Source: Sambucus nigra
Lineage: Eukaryota; Streptophyta; Magnoliopsida; Dipsacales; Adoxaceae
Assembly: GCA_949130495.1 (NCBI GenBank)
Contig: OX422207.1
Location: 374,873,868-374,937,867 of the forward strand
Reading direction: 5' to 3'
DNA length: 64,000 nucleotides
In this document: positions 51,401-62,950 of the stretch, piece after piece
How the letters are laid out: each line of letters begins with the position of its first letter
How positions within the stretch are numbered: the first letter of the stretch is position 1
Made by a program: the position numbers and the translations under genes
The notes under the pieces: model-generated
The model's database searches: none
Told to the model about the DNA's origin: nothing
Seen by the model: the letters and a program-made list of their open reading frames with translations, nothing else

Positions 51401-51691
51401 ATGGCATGTTTTTATGCTTAAATTTAACTTTTTCAAAATTTATGTCGTACACTCGAATTGGGAGCCCCGTGACTGCGCGGTCGGTACCTACAGGTCACAT
51501 TGGTCCCGTGCGAGACGTTCGTGACTCTTACGGGACCGTTTTGTGTTTGTTTTACGTTTTCACCCTTCGATGGCATATTTTTATGCTTAGTTTAACTTTT
51601 TGCAAATTTACGTCGTACACTCAAACCGGGAGCCCCATGACTACGCGATCAGTTCCTACGGGTCACATTAGTCTCGTGCGAGGTGTTCGTT
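48446..51691. repeat. Epsilon2: second copy of the 3,246-bp tandem duplication
   Basis: Directly abuts epsilon1 with no spacer. The right edge is fixed by divergence after ACTCTTAC: TGAACCG follows epsilon1 and GGGTTCG follows epsilon2. No indel between the copies was noticed at the points I checked, since the offset stays at 3,246 bp throughout. It is the youngest event visible in the window. Confidence 0.93.
50826..50861. other. Second intact copy of the 8-bp dyad
   Basis: GGTCCCGT (50826-50833) and ACGGGACC (50854-50861) are perfectly complementary around a 20-nt loop. It is listed to show that the arrangement keeps the same phase some 5 kb away from the example at 45854. It lies inside the second epsilon copy. 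Confidence 0.75.
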
Positions 51692-52660
51692 ACTCTTACG
51701 GGTTCGTTTTGTGTTTATTTTATGTTTGCACCCTTCGAAGGTATGTTTTTATGCTTAAGTCAAACTATTTGCAAATTTATATCGTACAATCCAACCGGGA
51801 GACCCATGACTACGCGGTCGGTTCCTACGAGTCACATTAGTCCCGTGCGAGGCCTTCGTGACTCTTACTGGAACGTTTTGTGTTTGATTTACCTTTTCAC
51901 CCTTCGATGGCATAGTTTTATGCTTAAGTCTAACTTTATAATAATTTACATCATACACTCCAACTGGGATCCCCGTGACTACGCGGTCGGTTCCTACGAG
52001 TCACATTGGTCCCGTGCGAGGTGTTCGTGACTCTTACCAAACCGATTGGTGAATATTTAATGTTTTCACCCTTCGACAGCATGTTTTTATACTTAAGTCC
52101 AATTTTGTGCAAATTTTCATCGTACACTCAAATCGGGAGCCCCGTGACTATGTGGTCACTCCCTACGGGTCACATTGGTCCTGTACGAGGTGCTCGTAAC
52201 TCTTTCATGACCGATTTTTGGTTGTTTTATGTTTTCACCTTCGATGTCATGTTTTTATGCTTAAGTCTTATTTTGTGCAAATTTTTGTCGTACACTCAAA
52301 CTGGGATCTTCGTGACTACGCGATCCGTTCTTATGACTCACTTTGGTACCATGCGATGCGTACGTGACTCTTACCGGACCGTTTTGTTGCTGTTTTACAT
52401 TTTCACCCATCTGTGGCATATTTTTATGCTTAAGTCTAATTTTTTGCAAATTCATGTCGTACACTGAAATCGAGAGCTCTGTGACTACGCGGTTGGTTCC
52501 TATGGGTCACATTGGTCCCGTGCGAGGCATTCGTGACTCTTACGGGACTGTTTTGTGGCTGTTTTACATTTTCACCCTTCGATGGCATGTTTTTATGCTT
52601 AAGTCCAACTTTTTGCAAATTTACATCGTACACTCAAATCGGGAGCCCCGTGACTACACG
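51692..52660. repeat. Diverged third copy of the epsilon left part
   Basis: Aligns with 45031 onwards at an offset of about 6,661 bp, which equals 2 x 3,246 + 169. It starts with M0 and proceeds through M1 (51911), M2 (about 52045), M3 (about 52210) and M4 (about 52380). It is about 95% similar over the first 170 bp and lower after that, so it is older than the epsilon1/epsilon2 duplication. It has CATAGTTTTATG and CTTTATAATAATTT where epsilon has CATGG and CTTTATACAAATTT. Confidence 0.75.
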
Positions 52661-52860
52661 ATCAGTTCCAATGGGACACAGTGGTCCCGTGCGAGGCCTT
52701 CGTGACTCTTATGGGACCATTTTGTGTTTGTTTTATGTTTTCACTCTTCGATGGCATATTTTTATGCTTAAGTCTAACTTTTTGCAAATTTACGTCGTAC
52801 ACTCAAATCGGGAGCCCCGTGACTACGCGATCAGTTCCAACAGGACACATTGGTCCCATA
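52520..52860. repeat. Adjacent near-duplicate monomers
   Basis: Two successive monomers share AATCGGGAGCCCCGTGACTA followed by CGATCAGTTCCAA and a GGACACA variant (about 52660 and 52829) that is rare elsewhere in the array. This fits a single-unit duplication just downstream of the diverged epsilon copy. Confidence 0.65.
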
Positions 52861-55800
52861 TGAGGCGTTCGTAACTCTTACGGGACCGTTTTGTGTTAGT
52901 TTTAAGTTTTCACCCTTCGATGGCATGTTTTCATGCTTAAGCCTTAGTTTTTGCAAATTTACATCGTACACTCCAATCGGGAGCCCCGTGACTACGCGGT
53001 CCGTTCTTACGGGTCACGATGGTCCTATGCGAGCTGTTCGTGACTCTTACAGGGCCGTTTTGTGTTTGTTTTACATTTTCACCCTTCGATGGCATGTTTT
53101 TATGCTTAAGTCTAATTTTGTGCAAATTTTCATCATACACTCAAATTGGGATCCCCGTTACTACGCGATCGGTACCTACGGGTCACATTGGTCCCGTGCG
53201 AGGTGTTCGTGACTCTTACAAGACCGTTTTGTGTTTGTTTTATTTTTTCAACCTTCGATGACAAATTTTTGTGCTTAAGTCTAATTTTTTTGTAAATTCA
53301 CGTCGTACACTGAAACCGGGAGGCCCGTGACTACGCGGTCGGTTCCTACGGGTCACATTTGTCCCGTGCGAGGCATTCGTGACTCTTACGGGATCGTTTT
53401 GTGGATATTTTATGTTTTCACCCTTCGATGGCATGTCTTTATGCTTAAGTCCAATGTTTTGCAAATTTACGTCGTACACTCCAACCGGGAGCCTCGTGAC
53501 TACGCGGTCGGTTCTTACGAGTCACATGGGTCTCGTGCGAGGTTTTCGTGACTCTTTCAAGACCGTTTTGAGTTTTTTTTACGTTTTCACCCTTCGATGG
53601 CATTTTTTTTATGCTTAAGTCTAACTTTTTGCAAGTTTACGTCGGACACTAAAATCGGGAGCCATGTGACTACACGGTCAATTCCTTCGGGTCACATTGG
53701 TCCCGTGTGAGCGGTTTGTGAGTCTTACGTGACTATTTTGTGTTTGTTTTATGTTTTCACCCTTTGATGGCATGTTTTTATGCTTAAGTCTAATATTGTG
53801 CAAATTTTCATCGTACACTCAAATCGGGAGCCCCGTTATCACGTGGTCGGTTCCTACGAGATACATTCGTCCCGTGCGAGGCGTTCATGATTCTTACGGT
53901 ACCATTTTGTGGATGTTTTATGTTTTCACCCTTCTATGGCATATTTTTATGCTTAAGTCTAATTTTGTCCAAATTTACGTCGTACACTCAAACCGGGAGC
54001 CCCGTGACTGGGCGGTCGGTTCCTACGGGTCACATTAGTCCCGTACGAGGTGTTTGTGACTCTTACGAGACCGTTTTGCATTTGTATTATGTTTTCACAC
54101 TTCTATGGCATATTTTTATACTTAAGTATAATTTTGTGCAAATTTACATCGTAGACTCAAATCGGGAGCCCCATAACTACGCGATCAGTTCCTACGGGTC
54201 ACATTAGTCCCGTGCGAGGTGTTCGTTTCTCTTACGGGTATGTTTTGTGTTTATATTACGTTTGCTACCTTCAATGGTATGTTTTTATGCTTAAGTCAAA
54301 CATTTTGCAAATTTATGTCTTACAATCCTACTAGGAGCCCCATGACTATGCAGTTGGTTCCTACGGGTCACATTGGTCCCGTGCGAGGCCTTCGTGACTC
54401 TTACTGGACCGTTTTGTGTTCGTTTTACGCTTTCACCCCTCGATGGCATGGTTTTATGCTTAAGTCCAACTTTATATAATTTAGATCGTACACAACAACT
54501 GGGAGCCCCGTGACTACGCGGTCGGTTGCTACGGGTCACATTGGTCCCGTGCGAGGTGTTCGTGACTCTTACCTCACCGATTTTTGGTTGTTTTATGTTT
54601 TCACCATTCGATGTCATGTTTTTATGCTTAAGTCTTATTTTGTGCAAATTTACGTTGTACACTCAAACAGCGAGCTCCGTGACTGCGCGATCGGTTCTTA
54701 TGACTCGCATTGGTCCTGTGCAATGACTTCGTGACTCTTACCGGACCGTTTTGTTGCTATTTTACGTTTTTAGCCTTTTATGGTATATTTTTATGCTTAA
54801 GTCTGATTTTTTGTAAATTCATGTCGTACACTAAAATCGGGAGCTCCGTGACTACGTGGTTGGTTCCTACGGGTCACATTGGTCCCAGGCGAGGCGTTCG
54901 TAACTCTTACAAGACCGTTTTGTGGATGTTTTACATTTTCACCCTTCCATGTCATGTTTTTATTCTTAAGTCCAACGTTTTGTAAATTTACGTTGTACAC
55001 TCCAACTGGGAGCCCATGACTATGCGATCGGTTCCTACGAGTCACATTGGTCCCGCGCGAGGTGTTCGTGACTCTTATGGGACCTTTTTGTGTTTGTTTT
55101 ATGTTTTTACCCTTTGATGGCATATTTTTATGATTGAGTCAAAGTTTTTGCAAATTTACACCGTACACTCAAACCGGGAGCCCCGTGACTACGCGGTCAG
55201 TTCCTACTGGTCACATTGGTCCCGTGTGAGGCGTTCGTGACTGTTACGGGACCGTTTTGTATTTGTTTTAAGTTTTCACCCTTCGATGGCATGTTTTCAT
55301 GCTTAAGCCTAACTTTTTGCAAATTTATGTCGTACACTCCAACCGGGATCCCCGTTGCTACGCGATCAGTTCTTACGGGTCACGATGGTCCCATGTGAGC
55401 TGTTCGTGACTCTTACGGGACCGTTTTGTGTTTGTTTTAAGTTTTCACCCTTCGATGGCATGTTTTTATTCTTAAGTCCATTTTTTTGCAAATTTACATC
55501 GTACACTCCAACCGAGAGCACCGTGACTACCCGGTCGGTTCCTATGAGTCACATTGGTCCCGTGCGAGGTGTTCGTGACACTTATGGGACCATTTTGTAT
55601 TTGTTTTATGTTTTCACCCTTGGATGGCATGTTTTTATGCTTACGTCTAATTTTGTGCAAATTTACGTCATACACTAAAATCGGAAGCCTTGTGATTACG
55701 CAATCTGTTCCTACGGGTAACATTAGTCCCGTGCGAGGTGTTCGTGACTCTTACGGTACCGTTTTGTGTTTGTTTTACGTTTTCACCATTTGATGGCATG

Positions 55801-56689
55801 TTTTTATTCTTAAGTCTAACTTTTTTCAATTTACGTCGTACACTCCAACCAGGAGCCCCGTGACTATGTGGTCGGTTCTTATGGGTCACATTAGTCCCAT
55901 ACGAGGTGTTCGTGAATCTTACGTTACCGTTTTGTGTTTGTTTTTCATTTTCATCCTTCGATGACATTTTTTATGCTTAAGTCTAACCTTTTCAAAATTT
56001 ACGTCGTACACTCAAACCGGGATCCACGTGGCTACGCGATCGGTACCTACGGGTCACATTGTTCCCGTGCGAGGTGTTCGTGACTCTTACAAGACCATTT
56101 TGTGTTTGTTTTACATTTTCCCCCTTCGATGGCATATTTTTATGCTTAAGTCTAACTTTTTACAAATTTACGTCGTACACTCAAACCGGGAGCCCTGTGA
56201 CTACTCTATCGGTTCCTATGAGTCACAATGGTCAAGTGCGAGGCGTTCGTGACTCTTACGGGACCGTTTTGTGGCTGTTTTGCATTTTCACCCTTGGATG
56301 GGATGTTTTTATGCTTAAGTCCAACTATCGTAAATTTACGTCGTACACTCAAATCGGGAGCCCCGTGACTTTGCGGTCGAATCCTACGAGTCACATTGGT
56401 CCCATGCGAGGTGCTCGTGACTCTAACCGAACCGATTTGTGGCTATTTTATATTTCCAGCCTTCGATGGCTTATTTTTATGCTTAAGTCTAATTTTGTGC
56501 AAATATACGTCATACACTCAAACCTGGAGCCCCATGACTACGCGGTCGGTTCCTACGGGTAACATTGGTCCCGTGCGAGGCGTTCGTGACTCTTAGAGGA
56601 CCGAGTTGTGCCGGTTTTATGTTTTCACCCTTCGATGGCATGTTTTTATGCTTAAGTCTAATTTTGTACAAATTTCGTCGTACACTCAA
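52861..56689. repeat. Satellite stretch with partial cassettes
   Basis: About 22 monomers. It contains delta-like monomers near 53.4-53.6 kb (GGCATGTCTTT and CACATGGGTC). Near 54.45 kb there is a cassette in which M2 is missing: M1 at 54447 passes directly to M3 near 54574. Near 55137 is the ATTGAGTCAAAG monomer also found as TTGAGTCAAAG in epsilon (about 47836 and 51082). A monomer with TTTTTTCAATTTACG near 55826 belongs to the type repeated in zeta. Confidence 0.8.
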
Positions 56690-58740
56690 ACCGAGAGCCC
56701 TGTTACTACGCGGTCGCTTCCTACGAGACACATTGGTCCCGTGCGAGGCGTTCGTGACTCTTACGGTACCGTTTCATGGATGTTTTATGTTTTCACCCTT
56801 CCATGGCCTATTTTTATGCTTCAGTCTAATTTTGTCCAAATTTACGTCATATAGTAAAATCGAAAGCTCCGTGAGTACGCGGTCAGTTCCTACGGGTCAC
56901 ATTAGTCCCGTACGAGGTGTTCATGACTCTTACGAGAGCGTTTTGCATTTATTTTACGTTTTCACCCTTCTATGGCATATTTTTATGCTTAAGTATAATT
57001 TTGTGCAAATTTACATTGTACACTCAAATCGGGAGCCCCATAACTATGCGATCAGCTCCTACGGGTCACATTAGTTCCGTGCGAAGTGTTCGTTACTCTT
57101 ACGGGTTCGTTTTGTGTTTATTTTATGTTTTCACCCTTCGATGGTATGTTTTTATGCTTAAGTCAAACTTTTTGCAAATTTATTTCGTACAATCCTACCG
57201 GGAGCCCAATGACTACACAGTCGGTTCCTACGGGTCACATTGGTCCTGTGCGAGGCCTTCGTGACTCTTACTGGACCGTTTTGTGTTTGTTTTACGTTTT
57301 CACCGTTCGATGGCATGGTTTTATGCTTAAGTCCAACTTTATACAAATTTACATCATACACTCCAACTGGGAGCCCCGGGACTACACGATCGGTTCCTAC
57401 GAGTCACATTGGTCCCGTGCGAGGTGTTCGTGACTCTTACCGGATCGATTGGTGGATGTTTTACGTTTTCACCCTTCGATGGAATGTTGTTATGCTTAAG
57501 TCCAATTTTGTGCAAATTTTTTTCGTACACAAAAATCGGGAGCCCCGTGACTACGTGGTTGGTTCCTACGGGTCACATTGGTCCCGTGCGAGGTGTTCGT
57601 GACTTTTACCTGACCCATTTTCGGCTATTTTACATTTTCACACTTCGATGTCATGTTTTTATGCTTGTCTTATTTTGTTCAAATTTACGTCATACACTAA
57701 AACTGGGGGCTCCGTGACTGCGCGATCGGTTCTTATGACTCACATTGGTCCCGTGCGGTGCGTGCGTGACTCTTACCGGACCGTTTTGTTACTGTTTTAC
57801 ATGTTCACCCTTCTATGGCATATTTTTATGCTTAAATCTATTTTTTTACAAATTCACGCAGTACACTAAAACCGGGAGCTCCGTGACTACGCGATCGGTT
57901 CCTACGAGTCACATTGGTCCTGTGCGAGGTGTTCGTGACTCTTATGGGACCGTTTTGTGTTTGTTTTAAGTTTTCACCTTTCGATGGCATGTTTTCATGC
58001 TTAAGCCTAACTTTTTATAAATTTACGTTGTAAACTCAAACCGGGATCCCCGTGACTATGCAGTCAGTTCTTACGGGTCACGATGGTCCCATGCGAGCTG
58101 TTCGTGACTCTTATGGGACTGTTTTGTGTTTTTTTTACATTTTCACCCATCGATGGCATGTTTTTATGCTTAAGTCCATTTTTTGGAAAATTTACATCGT
58201 ACACTCCAATCGGGAGCCCTATGACTACCCGGTCGGTTCCTACGAGTCACATTGATCCCGTGCAAGGTGTTAGTGACACCTATGGGACCGTTTTGTGTTT
58301 ATTTTACGTTTTCACCCTTCGATGGCATGTTTTTATGCTTACGTCTTATTTTGGACAAATTTACGTCATACACTAAAATCGGAAGCCTTGTGCCTACACA
58401 ATCTGTTCCTACAGGTCACATTAGTCCCGTGCGAGGTGTTCGTGACTCTTACGGTACCGTTTTGTGTCTGTTTTACGTTTTCACCATTTGATGGCATGTT
58501 TTTATGCTTAAGTCTAACATTTTCCAATTTAAGTCGTACACTCCAACCGGGATCCCCGTGACTACGTGGTCGGTTCTTAGGGGTCACATAGTCCCGTGCG
58601 AGGTGTTCATGACTCTTACGGGACCGTTTTGTGTTTGTTTTTCATTTTCATCCGTCGATGGCATATTTTTATGCTTAAGTCTAACTTTTTCAAAATTTAC
58701 ATCGTACACTTAAACCGGGAGCCCCGTGACTACTCGGTCG
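56690..58740. repeat. Higher-order block zeta, copy 1
   Basis: Matches 60560-62950 at 3,870 bp over the left part (for example GGAATGTTGTTATG at 57481, partner 61351) and at 4,210-4,213 bp over the right part (TTTTCCAATTT-type monomer at about 58523, partner about 62736). The step of 340 bp is two extra monomers in copy 2. A 5-bp deletion lies near 57665. Confidence 0.75.
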
Positions 58741-60559
58741 GTTCCTACGGGTCACATTATTCCCGTACGAGGTGTTCGTGAATCTTACGAGATCATTTTA
58801 TATTTGTTTTATGTTTTCACCCTTCTATGGCATATATTTATGCTTAAGTATAATTTTGTGCAAATTTACGTCGTACACTCAAATCGGGAGCCCCATGACT
58901 ACGCGATCAGTTCCTACGGGCCACATTAGTCCCGTGCGAGGTGTTCATTACTCTTATGGGTTTATTTTGTGTTTATTTTACTTTTGCAACCTTCAATGGT
59001 ATGTTTTTATTCTTAAGTCAAACTTTTTGCTAATTTATGTCGTACAATCCTGCCGGGATCCCCATGACTACGCGGTCGGTTCCTACGGGTCACATTGGTC
59101 CTGTGCGAGGCCTTCGTGACTCTTACTGGACCGTTTTGTGTTTGTCTTATGTTTTCACCCTTCGATGGCATGGTTTTATGCTTAAGTCCAACTTTATACA
59201 AATTTACGTCATACACTCCAACTCGAAGCCCCGTGATTACGCGGTCAGTTCCTACGAGTCACATTGGTCCCGTGCGAGGTGTTCATGACTCTTACCGGAC
59301 CGATTGGTGGAAGTTTTATGTTTTCACCCTTCGATGGCATGTTTTTATGCTTAAGTCCAATTTTGTGCAAATTTTCGTCGTATACTCAAATCGGGAGCCC
59401 CTTGACTACGTGGTCGGTTCCTACGGGTCACATTGGTCCCGTGCGAGGTGTTCGTGACTCTTACCTGACCGATTTTTGGCTATTTTACGTTTTCACCCTT
59501 CTATGGCATATTTTTATGCTTAAGTCTAATTTTTTGAAAATTCATGTCGTATACTGAAACCGGGATCTCCGTGACTACGCTATTGGTTCCTATGGGTCAC
59601 ATTGGTCCCAGGCGAGGCGTCCGTAAGTCTTACGGGATCGTTTTGTGGCTATTTTACATTTTCACCCATGGATGGTATGTTTTTATGCTTAAGTCCAACA
59701 TTTTGTAAATTTACATCCTATACTCCAACCGGGAGCCCCGTGACTACCCGGTCGGTTCCTACGAGCCGTGCGAGGTGTTAATGACACTTATTGGACCGTT
59801 TTGTGTTTGTTTTACGTTTTCACCCATCGATGACATGTTTTTATGCTTATGTCTGATTTTGTGCAAATTTACGTTACACACTCAAACCGGAAGCCCTGTG
59901 ACTACGCAATTCGTTCCTACGGGTCACATTAGTCCCGTGCGAGGTGTTCGTGACTCTTACGGTACCGTTTTGTGTTTGTTTTATGTTTTCACCATTTGAC
60001 GGCATGTTTTTATGCTTAAGTCTAACTTTTTCCAATTTACGTCGTACACTCCAACCGGAAGCCCCGTTACTACGCGGTCGGTTCATACGGGTCACATTAG
60101 TCCCGTGCGAGGTGTTCGTGCCTCTTACGGGACCGTTTTGTGTTTGATTTTAATTTTCATCCTTCGATGGCCTATTTTTATTCTTAAGTATAACTTTTTC
60201 AAAATTTACGTCGTACACTCAAACTGGGAGCCCCGTGACTACGTGATCGGTACCTACAGGTCACATTGGTCCCGTGCGAGGTGTTCGCGACTATTACAAG
60301 ACCGTTTTGTGTTTGTTTTATTTTTCACCCTTAGATGGCATATTTTTATGCTTAAGTCTAATTTTTTGTAAATTCACGTCGTACACTAAAACCGGGAGGC
60401 CCGTGACTATGCGGTCGGTTCCTACGGGTCACATTTGTCCCGTGCGAGGTGTTCGTGACTCTTACGGGACCGTTTTGTGTTTGTTTTACGTTTTCAACCT
60501 TCGATGGCATGTTTTTATGCTTAAGTCTAATTTTGTGCAGATTTTCGTCGTACACTTAA
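58741..60559. repeat. Satellite stretch between zeta copies
   Basis: Contains a further cassette: an M0-type unit near 58942 and M1 at 59169, offset about 1,855 bp from zeta copy 1 and about 2,015 bp from copy 2. A TTTTTCCAATTT monomer lies near 60036. A monomer near 59765 has lost about 11 bp, so that TACGAG runs into CCGTGCGAGG. Confidence 0.75.
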
Positions 60560-62950
60560 ACCGGGAGCCCCGTTACTACGCGGTCGGTTCCTACGAAACA
60601 CATTGGTCCCGTGCGAGGCGTTCGTGACTCTTACGGTACCCTTTTTTGGTTGTTTTATGTTTTCACCCTTCTATGGTATATTTTTATGCTTAAGTCTAAT
60701 TTTGTCCAAATTTACGTCGTACACTCAAATCGGGAGCCCCGTGACTATGCGGTCGGCTCCTACGAGTCACATTAGTCCCGTACGAGGTGTTCGTGACTCT
60801 TACTAGACCGTTTTGCGTTTGTTTTATGTTTTCATCCTTCTATGGCATATTTTTATGCTTAAGTACAATTTTTTTCAAATTTACGTCGTACACTCAAATC
60901 GGGATCCCCATGACTACGCGATCAGTTCGTACAGGTCACATTAGTCCCGTGCGGGGTGTTCGTTACTCCTACAGGTTTATTTTGTGTTTATTTTATGTTT
61001 TCACCCTTCGATGGTATGTTTTTATGCTTAAGTCAAGCATTTTGAAAATTTATGTAGTACAATCCTACAGGGAGCCCCATGACTACGTGGTCGGTTCCTA
61101 CGGGTCACGTTGGTCTCGTGCGACGCCTTCGTGACTCTTACTAGACCATTTTGTGTTTATTTTACATTTTCACCCTTCGATGGCATGGTTTTATGCTTAA
61201 GTCCAACTTTATACAAATTTACATCGTACACTCCAACTGGGAGCCCCGTGACTACACAATCGGTTCCTACGAGTCACATTGGTCCCGTGCGAGGTGTTCG
61301 TGACTCTTACCGGATTGATTGGTGGATGTTTTACGTTTTCACCCTTTGATGGAATGTTGTTATGCTTAAGTCCAATTTTGTGCAAATTTTCGTCGTACAC
61401 TCAAATCGGGAGCCCCTTTACTACGTGGTTGGTTCCTACGGGTCACATTGGTCCCGTGCGAGGTGTTCGTGACTCTTACCTGACCAATTTTTGGTTGTTT
61501 TACGTTTTCACCCTTCGATGTCATATTTTTATGCTTAAGTCTTATTTTGTGAAAATTTACGTTATACACTCAAACTGGGATCTGCGTGACTGCGCGATCG
61601 GTTCTTATGACTCACATTGGTCCCGTGCGATGAGTTCGTGACTCGTACCGGACCGTTTTGTTGCTGTTTTACATTTCCACCCTTTTATGGCATATTTTTA
61701 TACTTAAGTCTAATTTTTTGCAAATTCATGTCATACACTGAAACTGGGAGCTCTGTGACTACGCGGTTGGTTCCTACGGGTTACATTGGTCCCAGGTGAG
61801 GCGTTCATAACTCTTAGGGGACCGTTTTGTGGCTGTTTTACATTTTCACCCTTCGATGGCTTGTTTTTATGCTTAAGTCCAATGTTTTGCAAATTTACGT
61901 CGTACACTCCAACTTGGATCCCCGTGACTAGGCGATCAGTTCCTACGAGTCACGTTGGTCCCGTGCGAGGTGTTCATTACTCTTATGGGACCGTTTTGTG
62001 TTTGTTTTATGTTTTCACCCTTAGATGGCATAATTTTATGCTTAAGTCTAACTTTTTTTGCAAATTTAGGTCGTACAGTCAAACCGGGAGCCCCGTGACC
62101 ACGCGGTCAGTTCCTACGGCTCACATTAGTCCCGTGAGGCGTTCGTGACTCTTACAGGACCGTTTCATGTTTGTTTTAAGTTTTCACCTTTTGATGGCAT
62201 GTTTTCATGCTTAAGCCTAACTTTTTGCAAATTTACGTCGTACACTACAACCGGGATCCCCGTGACTACGCGGTCAGTTCTTACGGGTCATGATGGTCCC
62301 ATGTGAGGCGTTTGTGAATATTACGGGACCGTTTTGTGTTTGTTTTACATTTTCACCCTTCGATGGCATGTTTTTATGCTTAAGTCCATTTTTTTTAAAT
62401 TTATGTCGTACATTCCAACCGGGAGCCCCCTGACTACCCTGTCGGTTCCTACGAGTCACATTGGTCCCGTGCGAGGTGTTCGTGACACTTATGGGACCGT
62501 TTTGTGTTTGTTTTATGTTTTCACCCTTCGATGGCATGTTTTTTTGCTTACGTCTAATTTTGTGCAAATTTATGTCATACACTCAAACCGGAAGCCCCGT
62601 GACTATGTAATTCGTTCCTACGGGTCACTTAGTCCCGTGCGAGGTGTTCGTGACTCTTACGGTACCGTTTTGTGTTTATTTTATGTTTTCACCATTCGAT
62701 GGCATGTTTTTACGCTTAAGTCCAACTTTTTCCAATTTACGTCGTACACTCCAGCCGGGAGCCCTGTGCCTACTCGGTCGGTTCCTACGGGTCACATTAG
62801 TCCTGTCCGAGGTGTTCGTGACTCTTACGGGACCGTTTTGTGTTTGTTTTTCGTTTTCATCCTTCGATGGCATGTTTTTGTGCTTAAGTCTAACTTTTTC
62901 AAAATTTACGTCATACACTCAAATCGGGAGCCCCGTGACTACGCGGTTGG
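60560..62950. repeat. Higher-order block zeta, copy 2
   Basis: Partner of 56690-58740, longer by two monomers around 61.6-62.0 kb. It carries M1 at 61184, the GGAATGTTGTTATG monomer, the TTTTCATGCTTAAGCC monomer near 62200 and the TTTTTCCAATTT monomer near 62736. A 4-bp loss near 62138 turns CCGTGCGAGGCG into CCGTGAGGCG. Confidence 0.75.
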
